The notes beneath the pieces were generated by a model, which saw only the letters and a program-made list of their open reading frames with translations, searched no databases and was not told the DNA's origin. A program made the translations under genes and the position numbers. Shown here piece by piece: positions 10,113 to 19,672 of a DNA stretch of 40,659 bases; position 1 is the stretch's first letter; each line of letters begins with the position of its first letter. Source of the stretch: Candidatus Muiribacterium halophilum (lineage in GTDB: Bacteria; Muiribacteriota; Muiribacteriia; Muiribacteriales; Muiribacteriaceae); NCBI GenBank assembly GCA_002869225.1, contig PKTG01000071.1:426-41084 (forward strand). The letters run 5' to 3'.

Positions 10113-12272
10113 ATGAAAAAAAGATATATTGCTGTTTTTTTATTATTTATATGTGTTGCTTTAATTTTCGCAGATTAACTTGAAAAAAAAGCTAGACGTG
10201 AAAAGAGTTTCATAATCAAATTATATAAACAGGATTACTATAATGAAGTCCTTGATGCGCTTAAAAATTATGAAAAGATGTATGGGAAATATATGGATGA
10301 CGAGTTATATCTTGTAAAAGGAGAAGTTTTTTATAATCTTAAGTCCTACAAGGAAGCAATTGCAGCCTATGAAAAATGCCTTGAGAAATCAAGAAAATAT
10401 GATAGATATTGTAAATATTCTATTGGATATAGTTATATGGAATCAGGAGTCTATATAAAAGCTCTTAAATATTTTAAAGAGCTGGCAGACAACGTGGGAG
10501 ATTACCAGCAAAAAGGTATATTAAACACAGCAAGACTTTATAATAAACTTGTTCAACCTGGTGAAGCTGTAAATTATTATAAGAAATATATTGAAAAAGT
10601 TGGGGAATTGACTCCAGATATAATCGCCGAGTATTCTGATGTATTGTTTTTATCTGGAGATAAAAATGAAGCTTTTAAAAGACTTGAAGAGGCTCAAAAT
10701 GAGTATAATGATACTCAGGAAATAATTGTATTAACTGAAAAGCTTGCAGATCTTAGAAGAAAAAATGACGAAGATGATCTTGCACTATCTCTATATGATA
10801 AGCTTATTTCTCTTACTAAAAATCACCAATACGAATATTTTAAAGGAATAATTTCTTTTAATAAATCAGATTATGATAAAGCTATAGATATATTTAGCAA
10901 ACTTACAGAAAATGATAAGTTTGGTATAGAAAGCACATTTTATTTAGGGCAGTCATATTACCTTAAACTGCAATTTGATAAAGCTATAGAGGTTTTCTCT
11001 AAGCTTTTGGATGCAGATGATCATAAGATAAAGGATAAATCTTTCTTTTTTATTGCAGCATCTTACTATCAGAAAAAAGATTATGATAAGGTACTGGATT
11101 TCATAAAAGATAATAAACTTTTATCAGAGGATTTTCTTGAAATAAAAAGAGATGTTTTAATTGTTCAGGGTAAATACGAGAAAGCTATAGATGTGATCAG
11201 AGAAATACTTAAGACGACATCAAATCAGGCGAAAAATTATTTTTTAGCGGGTCAATGTTATTATAATCTTTCAAACTGTGAAAGAGCACTTGCAAATTTT
11301 GAAGTGGCGTGGAAAAAGGCTGTAAATAAGAAATTGAAATACTCTGCATTTTTTGAGATCGCTGGAGTATATATGATACAGGGTCAGCAGGATAAAGCAC
11401 TTGAATACTATAAGAAGATCCCGGAAGATTCCGAGCTTTATTTAGAAGCGATGAATAAGACGGTAGATATAATGCGATCCAAGGAAAATTATGATGAGAT
11501 CTTTGAACTACTTCAAAAGATTGAGAATATTAAAGGCGAAAAAGATTATGTGAATTATACAAGAGGTGAGATCTATATATCAATGAACGAGGTTGATAAA
11601 GCGCTCAAGACACTTGATATGGTTTCTCAATCATCTATATATAATTGGAAATCTATGATACTCAGAGCTAGACTTCTAATAGGTTCAGGAAAAAACAAAG
11701 AGGCAGTTTCGCTTCTAAAAAAGGACATAGATAAGGTTCCAAATGATTTTAAAGAAGAATTTATTTTAGAGTTTGCAAAAGCAGCTTATAATCTAAAAGA
11801 ATATGATACTGTGATCGATTATATTGAAAAGATGCTAAGCAATAAAAAAGATGATCAGTTTAAGCTTTCAGATGAGATAAGGATGGTACTTGCTCAGGCA
11901 TATCTTGAAAATAAAAACTTTTCTCAGGCTGAAGCAAACGCTATATTTGTTGCAGAAGAATCTAATGATCTTAATTTTCAGGTTAAAGCACAGTTTCTTT
12001 TAGGTAATATATATTTTACATTCAAGAACTATAAACAGGCTGTACTTGAATATTTAAAATGTGCTCTTTTAGATGATAGCAAAGAATATGCACCCAAAGC
12101 GTATCTGAGAACTGCCGAATGTTATCAGTATCTCAAAAGATATGATGATTCTGTTAAGACTTATAATAAGGTTATCTTGCAGTACCCGGATTCAAAATAT
12201 TCCGAACTTGCTAAAAAGAGAATCGAGAATATGGAAGATCTTCCTGAGTATGATGAGGTAGATAAACTCTAA
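10113..12272 (+). CDS. Exported TPR-repeat protein, interrupted by an in-frame TAA after the signal peptide
   Basis: The full frame is about 719 residues. It opens with a clear signal peptide (MKKRYIAVFLLFICVALIFAD from 10113) and then meets TAA at 10176-10178, codon 22. It continues in the same frame through LEKKARREKSFIIKLYKQDYYNEVLDALKNYEKMYG and a long series of tetratricopeptide repeats to 12272. The next usable in-frame ATG is 10278, giving a 664-residue product without an export signal. Repeats such as YFKGIISFNKSDYDKAIDIF and TFYLGQSYYLKLQFDKAIEVF are intact. The family role is protein-protein scaffolding, often in envelope assembly. The stop codon overlaps the next start by 1 nt (TAATG). 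I infer a recent single-base lesion or a sequence error. Confidence 0.82.
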
Positions 12273-13108
12273 TGCGTCGTTTTTTTTATAGTATTATCTC
12301 AAAAATACTTGAAAGAATTCCTTTGTGGGTTTTATATTTCATATCAAAGCTATTCGGTTCTATTGTATATTATAGTTGTAAAAGAAGAAGAGAGATTGGT
12401 CTTAAGAACCTTAAGATTGCTTTTCCGGAAAAATCTGAAAAAGAAAGAAAGAAAATACTCAAAAAAAACTTTCAACACATAGCTTCCAGTTTTTTTGAGA
12501 TATTCAAGATACCATCATTAAAGTGTTGTTGGAAAGATGTCTTTTCGCTTGAAAACAAAGAGGTTATGGATAAAGCTGTTTCTGAAGGAAAAGGTGTTAT
12601 ATTATTTCTAGCTCATTATGGAAACTGGGAGCTTTTCGGAGCTTTGCTCAGATTTTTAGGTTACCCTCTGAATGTTATTGCTGTAAAACAAAAAGATGAG
12701 GATTTTGACAGATTGATCACATATTATAGAAATTATTATGGTATAAATATAATCGGAAAAGGAAACGCTTTAAAAGAGGGTATTGAAAGATTAAAAAATG
12801 GAGAACTCCTGGCTTTTATTGGTGATCAAAAGGTTACATCAGGTGGCATCTTAGTACCTTTTTTTGGAAAAGATGCACTAACCACTGTTTTTCCTGCAAG
12901 ATTATCAAAAAAGAAGAATATACCAATTGTTATATGTGAAAATAGAAGAATAGGACCTATGAGATATTATAATAGATTTGAGGGACCGTTTTATGCAAAA
13001 GATAGAAGTCCCGAAGAGTTCACTGCTTTTTTAAACGGTTTTTTAGAAAAACATATAAAAGAGGATCCAACACAGTGGTTTTGGCCTCATAGAAGATGGG
13101 AGAGATAA
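12272..13108 (+). CDS. Lipid A biosynthesis (Kdo2-lipid A) acyltransferase, HtrB/LpxL type
   Basis: A 278-residue LpxL/HtrB-superfamily protein. The N-terminal amphipathic/transmembrane stretch (about 14-36) is followed by KRRREIGLKNLKIAFPEKS. The catalytic HYGNWE segment (His115, Glu120) fits the HX4(D/E) motif. GDQKVTSGGILVPFFG and the C-terminal PTQWFWPHRRW are family signatures. It transfers a secondary acyl chain onto the lipid A precursor at the cytoplasmic face of the inner membrane, which implies an LPS-type outer membrane. Its start overlaps the TPR gene by 1 nt. Downstream are glycosyltransferases of the same pathway. Confidence 0.9.
   Translation: MRRFFYSIISKILERIPLWVLYFISKLFGSIVYYSCKRRREIGLKNLKIAFPEKSEKERKKILKKNFQHIASSFFEIFKIPSLKCCWKDVFSLENKEVMDKAVSEGKGVILFLAHYGNWELFGALLRFLGYPLNVIAVKQKDEDFDRLITYYRNYYGINIIGKGNALKEGIERLKNGELLAFIGDQKVTSGGILVPFFGKDALTTVFPARLSKKKNIPIVICENRRIGPMRYYNRFEGPFYAKDRSPEEFTAFLNGFLEKHIKEDPTQWFWPHRRWER
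13098..13104 (+). promoter_or_regulatory. Ribosome-binding site pointing to an ATT start
   Basis: GGGAGAG within the last codons of the acyltransferase gene stands 5 nt before ATT at 13110. No ATG, GTG or TTG is at a suitable distance in the frame of the following O-antigen ligase-like gene. The next candidate, GTG at 13176, has no Shine-Dalgarno sequence. Confidence 0.45.
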
Positions 13109-13109
13109 T

Positions 13110-14324
13110 ATTTTTTTTAATAGAGAAAAAATCGATAAATATATAAATTATCTTATCATCGCACTTGGTTTTAGTGTGATTGTTTCAACGGCGTTTGATA
13201 ACATTCTTCTTTTCCTGATTCTTATACTTTGGCTTGTTCAGGGTGATATCAGAAATAAATTAAATAGTATAAAAGATAATCATGTTATTCTTGCACCAAT
13301 CATATACTTAACAGTAATCATACTGGGTATATCATGGGCTGATGATATAGACAAGGCTTTTAAGATAATTGATAAACAGTCTATTATTTTAGCTTTGCCG
13401 GTAATTTATACTTCTTTTAAAAGAGAAAATCTTGAAAATGTTTTTGTTGCTTTTTCTATAGTAGGATTTATCTCGGCAATAATGTCGTTTGTTTTGTATT
13501 TTGGAATAGCTTCGTGGAGTGATAGATCGGTGGAATATCCTATACCTTTTGTAAGACATATATCTTTTAATACAATGCTTTCATTTGCGATAATATTTTT
13601 ACTAAATCGAGTCTTTTATAAAAAAATAAAAGGGAAAGAGCGGATATATTATTTTATTTCAATATTAATAATGAGTCTATCCGTTTTTATAACTCGAAGT
13701 AGAGCAGGTATGATCGCCTTTTTGTTTATGTGTTTTATATGGACAATTTATTATTTCAGAAATAATTACAAAGCTATGTTGAAAAGTTTTTCTGTTATTT
13801 TAATAGTTTTGATTATTGCTATAGTTATTTTTGCGGATCTTAGAAAAAGAATAGATGAGGCTTATAAGGAAATTATTAATTATAAACCAAACGTTTATAG
13901 TTCGGTTGGTGCAAGGTTTACATTTGCTATGAATTCATGGGAACTTACTAAAAAGTTTTGGCCCCTTGGGACAGGGACAGGTGGTTTTGAAAAAAACTAT
14001 AAAATAGTGAATAAAAAAAACACTCCTGATGTAGATGAAACTGTCAATCCACATAATAACTATCTTTTTGTTTTAGTCCAGTTAGGCTTTCCTGGAATAT
14101 TAGTTTTTTTGAATATCTTTTTTCAGCAGATATTATTCTTTTTTAAGAAAGGAATAGAAGATGAGTTCAATGTTTTCAGAATCATGCTTCCGCTTGTTTT
14201 TATGCTTATATGTCTTAGTGATTCATATCTTTTTGGACATCATACACAGCTATTTTTTATGCTTATGACAGCTATTCTTTATAGGAGTAAAAGTGAGATT
14301 TCTAATAATCATAAGAAGATTTAA
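13110..14324 (+). CDS. O-antigen ligase/polymerase-like membrane protein (probable ATT start)
   Basis: A polytopic membrane protein of about 404 residues with the Wzy_C/O-antigen ligase layout: about ten hydrophobic helices, SRAGMIAFLFM, a periplasmic loop with SVGARFTFAMNSWELTKKFWPLGTGTGGFE, and the motif HNNYLFVLVQLGFPGILVFL. It is expected to ligate or polymerise surface glycan on undecaprenyl-PP or lipid A core. The obvious GTG start at 13176 would cut into the first helix, whereas the frame upstream reads NREKIDKYINYLIIALGFSVIVS, a normal beginning. The Shine-Dalgarno GGGAGAG at 13098-13104 favours ATT at 13110. This could be a rare start or an ATG changed to ATT. It overlaps the next gene by 32 nt. 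Confidence 0.8.
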   Translation: MFFNREKIDKYINYLIIALGFSVIVSTAFDNILLFLILILWLVQGDIRNKLNSIKDNHVILAPIIYLTVIILGISWADDIDKAFKIIDKQSIILALPVIYTSFKRENLENVFVAFSIVGFISAIMSFVLYFGIASWSDRSVEYPIPFVRHISFNTMLSFAIIFLLNRVFYKKIKGKERIYYFISILIMSLSVFITRSRAGMIAFLFMCFIWTIYYFRNNYKAMLKSFSVILIVLIIAIVIFADLRKRIDEAYKEIINYKPNVYSSVGARFTFAMNSWELTKKFWPLGTGTGGFEKNYKIVNKKNTPDVDETVNPHNNYLFVLVQLGFPGILVFLNIFFQQILFFFKKGIEDEFNVFRIMLPLVFMLICLSDSYLFGHHTQLFFMLMTAILYRSKSEISNNHKKI

Positions 14325-15390
14325 CGGAGATGTCCTCTTGACATCACCACTTATTCAAAAATTAAAAGAAAATTATCCTCAATGTCAGATAGATATTCTT
14401 GTAAATGATAATACCGCAGCTGTTGCAGGTTTGTTGAAAAATATTGATAATATAATAATCTTTGATCAATCCTTTAGGCAAAAAAGAGGGATGAAAAGAG
14501 TCTTAACTAGATTAAATACTGAGTTTAATATCCTCAAAAGGATAATCAAAAAATATGATCTTAGTATAAATCTCACAGCCACGGATAGTTCAAACATCTA
14601 CGCAATAATCTCAGGTAAAAAGAGTATAGGTGTTGGAGAAAAAGGAGCCATAAGAAAATCATGGTGGAAACAAAGATTTTTAGGGAAATGTTTTGAAGAG
14701 GACTTTTCTGAAAATATAGTACTACATAATATATATCCGCTAGAATATCTGAAAATTAAAAAAAATGATCTGTATGTTAGCCTCAATATTGATGATAAAG
14801 ATATAGAAAATTCAAAGAACATCATAGATGATGAGAAGAAGTTTGTTATAATCCATTCTTCCTCGCAATTTTTTTATAAGACCTGGCCTATAGAGAAGAC
14901 TATAGAACTTGCAGAGAAGATCATTGAAAAAGGTTTTCAGGTCGTATTTACCGGAGGAAAAGGCGAAGTGGATCTCTTTAATAGTAATAGGATAGGAAAA
15001 GAGATCGGAATCAATCTTATTGGAAAGACGACGCTTGGAGTATTTAACGCACTTCTTTCAAGATGCTGTTTTTATATTGGTATGGATACTTTGAACACAC
15101 ATCTATCCGCAGCGCTTAATAAACCTACAGTAGCTATTTTTGGACCTACACTTGTAAAAAGATGGTCGCCATGGAGTAGAGAGTCGCAATCAGGAGCTGA
15201 AAAAGAAAAAGGTGTTCAGACTTATGGTAATATAACACTTATTACTCCTGAAGACGATTGTTCAGGATGCGGACTTGCAGGTTGCCAGGACAATAATGAT
15301 TCAAGATGTATTGCATTGGAAAAATTATCAGTTTCTTATGTCTGGGACAATGTGTATAAAACAATGCTTGAAAAAAATATACTTAATTGA
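14293..15390 (+). CDS. Glycosyltransferase family 9 (heptosyltransferase-like)
   Basis: A 365-residue GT9 enzyme. It begins (GTG, with AGGAG at 14283-14287) RFLIIIRRFNGDVLLTSPLIQKL, the family's usual RxxGDVLLTTPxxxxL. The C-terminal half has FTGGKGEVDL, FYIGMDTLNTHLSAALNKPTVAIFGPT and a cysteine-rich end (CSGCGLAGCQ...C) common in heptosyltransferases. DTLNTHL replaces the usual DSGPMHL. It is predicted to add heptose or another sugar to the LPS inner core from an ADP-sugar donor in the cytoplasm. The gene overlaps the O-antigen ligase-like gene by 32 nt and belongs to the same operon. The exact acceptor is not readable. Confidence 0.85.
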   Translation: MRFLIIIRRFNGDVLLTSPLIQKLKENYPQCQIDILVNDNTAAVAGLLKNIDNIIIFDQSFRQKRGMKRVLTRLNTEFNILKRIIKKYDLSINLTATDSSNIYAIISGKKSIGVGEKGAIRKSWWKQRFLGKCFEEDFSENIVLHNIYPLEYLKIKKNDLYVSLNIDDKDIENSKNIIDDEKKFVIIHSSSQFFYKTWPIEKTIELAEKIIEKGFQVVFTGGKGEVDLFNSNRIGKEIGINLIGKTTLGVFNALLSRCCFYIGMDTLNTHLSAALNKPTVAIFGPTLVKRWSPWSRESQSGAEKEKGVQTYGNITLITPEDDCSGCGLAGCQDNNDSRCIALEKLSVSYVWDNVYKTMLEKNILN

Positions 15391-15402
15391 TAGATTAAAT
15401 CC

Positions 15403-16152
15403 ATGGAAATTCAAAAAATATCAGTATGTATTCTTACAAAAAATAGTGAGAAATATCTAGTATCCTGTCTTGAATCGTTAAGAGATTTTTCAGAGATCAT
15501 AATACTTGATAATGGTTCAGAAGATAATACTATTGCTATTGCTGAGAGTTTTCATAATACTAAAATAATCAAACATAATTTCATTGGGTTTGGACCACTT
15601 AAAAATCTTGCTGCTGAAAAAGCAAAAAATGATTGGATACTCTCTATTGATAGTGATGAGATACTTTCATATGATCTTTTGAAGAGTATCAAGCATTTAA
15701 ACGCTGATGAACGAGCTGTATACTCTTTCCCAAGAGAAAATCATTACAATGGAAAACTTATCAAATGTTGTGGCTGGTATCCAGATCTTGTTTTGAGACT
15801 TTACAATAAAAAGATCACTGAATTTAATCAAAACCTGGTTCACGAAAGTATTATTACTAAAGACTTGGATGTTAAAAGACTAAAAGGAAGCATTGCCCAT
15901 TATACGTTTGATAGTGTCGAAGAACTTGTAGATAAGATGCAAAGATACTCAACATTATATGCTCAGGATAATAAAAATAAAAAGAGTTCTTCTCCATGGA
16001 AGGCTTTTTCTCATGCTTCTTTTGCTTTCATTAGAAATTATTTTCTTAAAAAAGGTATCTTCTATGGTTATGAAGGTTTTTTGATCTCTGTTTGTAATAG
16101 TCTGGGAGTATTCTTTAAATATATTAAATTATATGAAGAGAATAAAAGATGA
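15403..16152 (+). CDS. Family 2 glycosyltransferase (WaaE/LgtF-like)
   Basis: A 249-residue GT2 enzyme. It begins ISVCILTKNSEKYLVSCLESL, then IILDNGSEDNTIAIA and a nucleotide-sugar site with DWILSIDSDEIL (DxD) around residue 85. The C-terminal HYTFDSVEELVDKMQRYSTLYAQ matches the WaaE/LgtF class of inner-core beta-glucosyltransferases. Those enzymes add glucose to heptose I of LPS, which fits the neighbouring heptosyltransferases. It overlaps the next GT2 gene by 4 nt (ATGA). Confidence 0.85.
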   Translation: MEIQKISVCILTKNSEKYLVSCLESLRDFSEIIILDNGSEDNTIAIAESFHNTKIIKHNFIGFGPLKNLAAEKAKNDWILSIDSDEILSYDLLKSIKHLNADERAVYSFPRENHYNGKLIKCCGWYPDLVLRLYNKKITEFNQNLVHESIITKDLDVKRLKGSIAHYTFDSVEELVDKMQRYSTLYAQDNKNKKSSSPWKAFSHASFAFIRNYFLKKGIFYGYEGFLISVCNSLGVFFKYIKLYEENKR

Positions 16153-16949
16153 GAAGTTGTCTTATAATCACCACCTATAATTCAGCTGAAGTTCTACGAT
16201 TTTCTCTTCAAAGTGTCTTAAATCAAACTGTTTTACCTGATGAAGTCGTAATAGCCGACGATGGTTCGTCTGATCATACTGATATAGTTGTAAAGAGTTT
16301 TAAAGAAAGATTTAAAAATAAAGTTATACATTCATATCAGGAAGATAAAGGTTTTAGAGCAGCTATGTCCAGAAACAAAGCGATTGCAGTATCTAAAAGT
16401 GAATATATTATAATGATAGATGGTGATATGATGCTTCATAAAGATTTTATAAAAGATCATATCAAGTATGCAAAAAGAGGTTTTTTCCTTCAAGGGAGCA
16501 GAGTTCTTCTAAAAGATGAGCTAACAAAAAAGATACTTTCTAAAGAAAAAATAGATTATAGGGACTTTTTTTCAAAAAAGATAGGAAATCATAAAAATCT
16601 TCTTCATCTTCCTGTTTTAACTTATTTTATATCTCTTATTTCTAAAAAGAGTCTTAAAGGAATAAGAACATGTAATTTATCACTTTTTAAAGAGGATATA
16701 ATAAAAGTCAATGGATTTGATGAGAGTTATGAAGGTTGGGGTAGAGAGGATAGTGATTTTGCTCAAAGGTTGATAAAAGCTGGAATTCTAAGAAAAGATA
16801 TAAAATTTGCTGCTATTCAGTTTCATCTCTATCATAAAGAAAGAGAACATAATACTGAAAACGATGAACTTTTAGAGAAAGCTATGAACGAGAATGATTT
16901 TTACTGCAGTGATGGTATTGATAAATATTTAAAGGAAAATAAAAATTGA
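16149..16949 (+). CDS. Family 2 glycosyltransferase with galactosyltransferase-type C-terminus
   Basis: A 266-residue GT2 protein. It has CLIITTYNSAEVLRFSLQSVL, VVIADDGSSDHTDIV, the metal site YIIMIDGDMMLHKDF and the downstream acceptor-site segment VNGFDESYEGWGREDSDFAQRL, the glycosyltransferase 7C-like motif of chondroitin-synthase-type enzymes. It probably extends the LPS core or another surface glycan. It overlaps both neighbours by 4 nt, so it is translated as part of a tightly coupled operon. Donor and acceptor are unknown. Confidence 0.87.
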   Translation: MRSCLIITTYNSAEVLRFSLQSVLNQTVLPDEVVIADDGSSDHTDIVVKSFKERFKNKVIHSYQEDKGFRAAMSRNKAIAVSKSEYIIMIDGDMMLHKDFIKDHIKYAKRGFFLQGSRVLLKDELTKKILSKEKIDYRDFFSKKIGNHKNLLHLPVLTYFISLISKKSLKGIRTCNLSLFKEDIIKVNGFDESYEGWGREDSDFAQRLIKAGILRKDIKFAAIQFHLYHKEREHNTENDELLEKAMNENDFYCSDGIDKYLKENKN

Positions 16950-17941
16950 AAAGACTTTTAATAGAGTTACCTACATGGCTTGGGGACGCTGTGATGGCGA
17001 CACCTGCAATAAAAGCTTTGATAAAGCATTTTAAAGATTATGAGATAACAATAGTAGGGTCAAGAGTCTCAGTCGAATTATTCAGTGAGTTTAAGGAAAT
17101 CAAAAAAAGATATATTGATAATACAAAAAGATCAAGGTTCAGACTTTTTTCTATTTACAGATTTGCAAAGAATATAGGAAGACATGATATCGCTATAACT
17201 TTTAGAAACTCTCTACCTTCAGCTCTTCTTTTGTATTTTACAAGATCAAAGATAAGGGTTGGCTTAAAGAATGGATTAAGGAATATATTTTTAAATAAAT
17301 CGCTTAAATATCAAAAAGAAGGCCATCATGTAGAAAGATATATTTGTATGGTTGAAGAATTTTTGAATAAGAAAATAAAAGATGATGAACTGTCTTTGAA
17401 TTTTCCTGTTTTTAAATTTGAAAGACCTACAATCGGAATAAATCCAGGTGCTGCGTATGGAACTGCAAAAAGATGGTATTCTGATAGATTTGCTGAAGTA
17501 GCAAAAGCTCTTTCTAAGGATTTTGATATAATAATTTTTGGCGGACCAAAGGAGATCATGGTAGCTCTGGAAATAGAGAAGATTTTAAGAGATTCGGGAA
17601 TAGAAAATTTTAATAATATTGCAGGAAGAACTACTATAGGTCAATTATGTTCAAAGATAGCAGGACTCGCTCTCTTTATAACTGGAGACTCAGGTACTAT
17701 GCATATTGCTGCTGCTTATAAAGTCCCGACTATATCAATATTTGGACCTACAGACCCTACCGATACCAGTCAATGGAAAAATCCAAATAATATTATAATC
17801 AAAGCTGAAGTTGAATGTGCACCATGTCTGAAAAGGGTATGTCCAAAAGATAGTCATGAATGTATGAAGAGCATTTCAGTAGAAAGTGTGATTGAAAAAG
17901 CGAGAAAATCAATATCAGATAGCAATGAAAATAAAGAATAA
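16946..17941 (+). CDS. waaF: ADP-heptose:LPS heptosyltransferase II-like (GT9)
   Basis: A 331-residue GT9 protein starting at TTG. It begins LLIELPTWLGDAVMATPAIKAL, the classic WaaF opening (PxWxGDxVM). Later motifs are GINPGAAYGTAKRWYSDRFAEVA, IIFGGPKE, FITGDSGTMHIAAAYKVPTISIFGPTDP and the C-terminal CAPCLKRVCPKDSHECM cysteine cluster. It adds the second L-glycero-D-manno-heptose to the inner core. It is the last gene of the plus-strand envelope operon and converges on the minus-strand B12/kinase operon. Confidence 0.9.
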   Translation: MKRLLIELPTWLGDAVMATPAIKALIKHFKDYEITIVGSRVSVELFSEFKEIKKRYIDNTKRSRFRLFSIYRFAKNIGRHDIAITFRNSLPSALLLYFTRSKIRVGLKNGLRNIFLNKSLKYQKEGHHVERYICMVEEFLNKKIKDDELSLNFPVFKFERPTIGINPGAAYGTAKRWYSDRFAEVAKALSKDFDIIIFGGPKEIMVALEIEKILRDSGIENFNNIAGRTTIGQLCSKIAGLALFITGDSGTMHIAAAYKVPTISIFGPTDPTDTSQWKNPNNIIIKAEVECAPCLKRVCPKDSHECMKSISVESVIEKARKSISDSNENKE

Positions 17942-18081
17942 AGCGGATATAGCAATAGAATAAAAGATCATTCTGTAAAATTCCTTGTTAGTCATCTTTT
18001 CCTCCGTGATTCAAGTTAAAAGTTTTAGTTTTTTATCTTATACAGTGTTATTATAACGAAAATATAAGTATTTGTAAAGAA

Positions 18082-18101
18082 AAAAGTTTTAAAAAACTTT
18101 T
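18082..18101. terminator. AT-rich hairpin between convergent operons
   Basis: AAAAGTTTT (18082-18090) and AAAACTTTT (18093-18101) are perfect complements in the 173-nt spacer between waaF and the minus-strand gene ending at 18115. Flanking A- and T-runs would allow a weak bidirectional terminator. The stem has only one G-C pair, so its strength is doubtful. Confidence 0.35.
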
Positions 18102-18114
18102 GAATAGATTGTAT

Positions 18115-18543
18115 TTACTGATCTTTTATCATATTTCGATAATTTTTTAGAAGAAAATCATAAAAAGGACTTATTTCATTGTAAGATGAATCGGATAGAT
18201 TTTCTTTGTAGATCTTTAAGAAGGTAGTTAGCTGTGCATACCAGTAATCAGTAGAGATATCTCTTTTTGTATAAGTGTCAAAGACCCAGCTAACAACATT
18301 GATAAAAACTTCAGGATCATAGTTTTTCATTATATTAAGCATAAATCTTAGATGATTAGTATGATTATCTTTTATTAGTTCAATATTATCGTTTATTAGT
18401 GTATTTAAATCTGTTCTTTTAAAAAATTCTTTGTTCATAAGGATTTCTAATGTTTTCAGATTATACTCCATTTCTTTGTAAGTTTTATCTGATATAGCTG
18501 TTATATCCTTTGCTTTGTTGATAATATTTTTGTCTTTAATCAT
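18115..18543 (-). CDS. Small uncharacterised protein coupled to the kinase
   Basis: A 142-residue soluble protein that I do not recognise. It appears all-helical, with no signal peptide, membrane segment or metal-binding cluster. The central part (about 55-120: NHTNHLRFMLNIMKNYDPEVFINVVSWVFDTYTKRDISTDYWYAQLTTFLKIY) is rich in aromatics and looks like a globular helical bundle. Its start overlaps the end of the histidine kinase gene by 8 nt and has AAGGA about 7 nt upstream, so it is translationally coupled. By position it could be a partner, output or second sensor for the kinase. There is no receiver-domain aspartate pattern, so it is not an ordinary response regulator. Confidence 0.7.
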   Translation of the reverse strand: MIKDKNIINKAKDITAISDKTYKEMEYNLKTLEILMNKEFFKRTDLNTLINDNIELIKDNHTNHLRFMLNIMKNYDPEVFINVVSWVFDTYTKRDISTDYWYAQLTTFLKIYKENLSDSSYNEISPFYDFLLKNYRNMIKDQ

Positions 18544-19672
18544 TTTTAAATCCTTTTTTTGAAAGTGTTATTATAAAAACTGATCCTTTTCCTGATTTAC
18601 TTTCAACTTTTATCTTTCCGTTATGGGCTTGAACTATCTGTTTTGCTATAGTGAGTCCGAGTCCTGTACCTCTTTCGCCGCTGGTGCCTTTTGTTGAATT
18701 TTTTGTAAACGGATCAAATATTGTACTTAACTTGTTTTCGGGTATGCCCACACCAAAATCCTTAACACGAATCTCCAGAACATCTTCGTTGATTTTTTCA
18801 GCAGATAAGATTATCTTTTCACCTTTATGTGAAAATTTGATAGCGTTTGTAATAAGATTATCTATAACCTGAGAAAACTTTAATTTATCCGCTTTAAAAA
18901 AGAAAGAATCACATGAAAAATTAGTTTTTATTGTTATATCTTTGTTTGAGGATAGGATACGTGATATTGATACCTGTTTTTTTAATAATTTAATAATATC
19001 TATGTTTTTAAGTTCGAGGTTTATCTGACCTTCCTCTATTTTTGAATAATCAAGATAATCTCTTACAAGCATAAGAGAATAATCACTCATACGTCTTATA
19101 GTATCAATTATTTTTTTTAGTTCACTATCTCCGTGAATCTTTTCATCCATTAAAAGAAATTCGGTGTAGGAGTTTATTACACCTATTGGATTTCTGAGGT
19201 CATGTGCTGCAATTCCCATAAGTTGATTTTTTAAATTATTAGCTTTTGCAAGTTCGACATTTTTTTTGTTCAGTTCTCTTGCAAGGTTGTTTAGCTGAGT
19301 ATTGGTCTCCATAATATGAAGTTGTAGTTTTTCCATCTCGAAAAAAGAGATAAAACCCATCAATACATAAATATCTTTGTTTTTTCTTAAATGACAGTAA
19401 AAAGATATTGGTATTCTAAGACCGATTGTAAAGTTGAATAAAAAAGGCTTTTTTTCTGTTAATCTTTTTTTGAAAATATTTTCATCGCTAATCTCCGGAA
19501 TAAATTCAAAGATATTTTTGGGAAGGTCTCTTTTTTCGAATAGATCCTCAAAAAAATCGTTATAATAATCTATATAACCGTTTTTTTTAAAGACAACAAA
19601 AAAAGATTCGCTTTTATTTACAAAATCGCTATAAAAATTCTTGATCTCAGCAGGAAAGTCTTTTGAGTTCAT
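18536..19672 (-). CDS. Cytosolic sensor histidine kinase with PAS-like N-terminus
   Basis: A 378-residue kinase without membrane segments. Residues about 15-112 look like a PAS-type fold (SFFVVFKKNGYIDYYNDFFEDLF...). Residues about 113-150 form a coiled coil. The HisKA site is AAHDLRNPIGVI with His157. The ATPase domain has the N box DNLITNAIKFS (271-281), G1 DFGVGIP (305-311), F box IFDPFTK and G2 GERGTGLGLTIAKQI. It should autophosphorylate at His157. Its start overlaps the B12-binding gene by 26 nt (AAGGA 6 nt upstream of the ATG) and its end overlaps the small unknown gene by 8 nt. No response regulator lies in the window, so the output is unknown. Confidence 0.92.
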   Translation of the reverse strand: MNSKDFPAEIKNFYSDFVNKSESFFVVFKKNGYIDYYNDFFEDLFEKRDLPKNIFEFIPEISDENIFKKRLTEKKPFLFNFTIGLRIPISFYCHLRKNKDIYVLMGFISFFEMEKLQLHIMETNTQLNNLARELNKKNVELAKANNLKNQLMGIAAHDLRNPIGVINSYTEFLLMDEKIHGDSELKKIIDTIRRMSDYSLMLVRDYLDYSKIEEGQINLELKNIDIIKLLKKQVSISRILSSNKDITIKTNFSCDSFFFKADKLKFSQVIDNLITNAIKFSHKGEKIILSAEKINEDVLEIRVKDFGVGIPENKLSTIFDPFTKNSTKGTSGERGTGLGLTIAKQIVQAHNGKIKVESKSGKGSVFIITLSKKGFKND

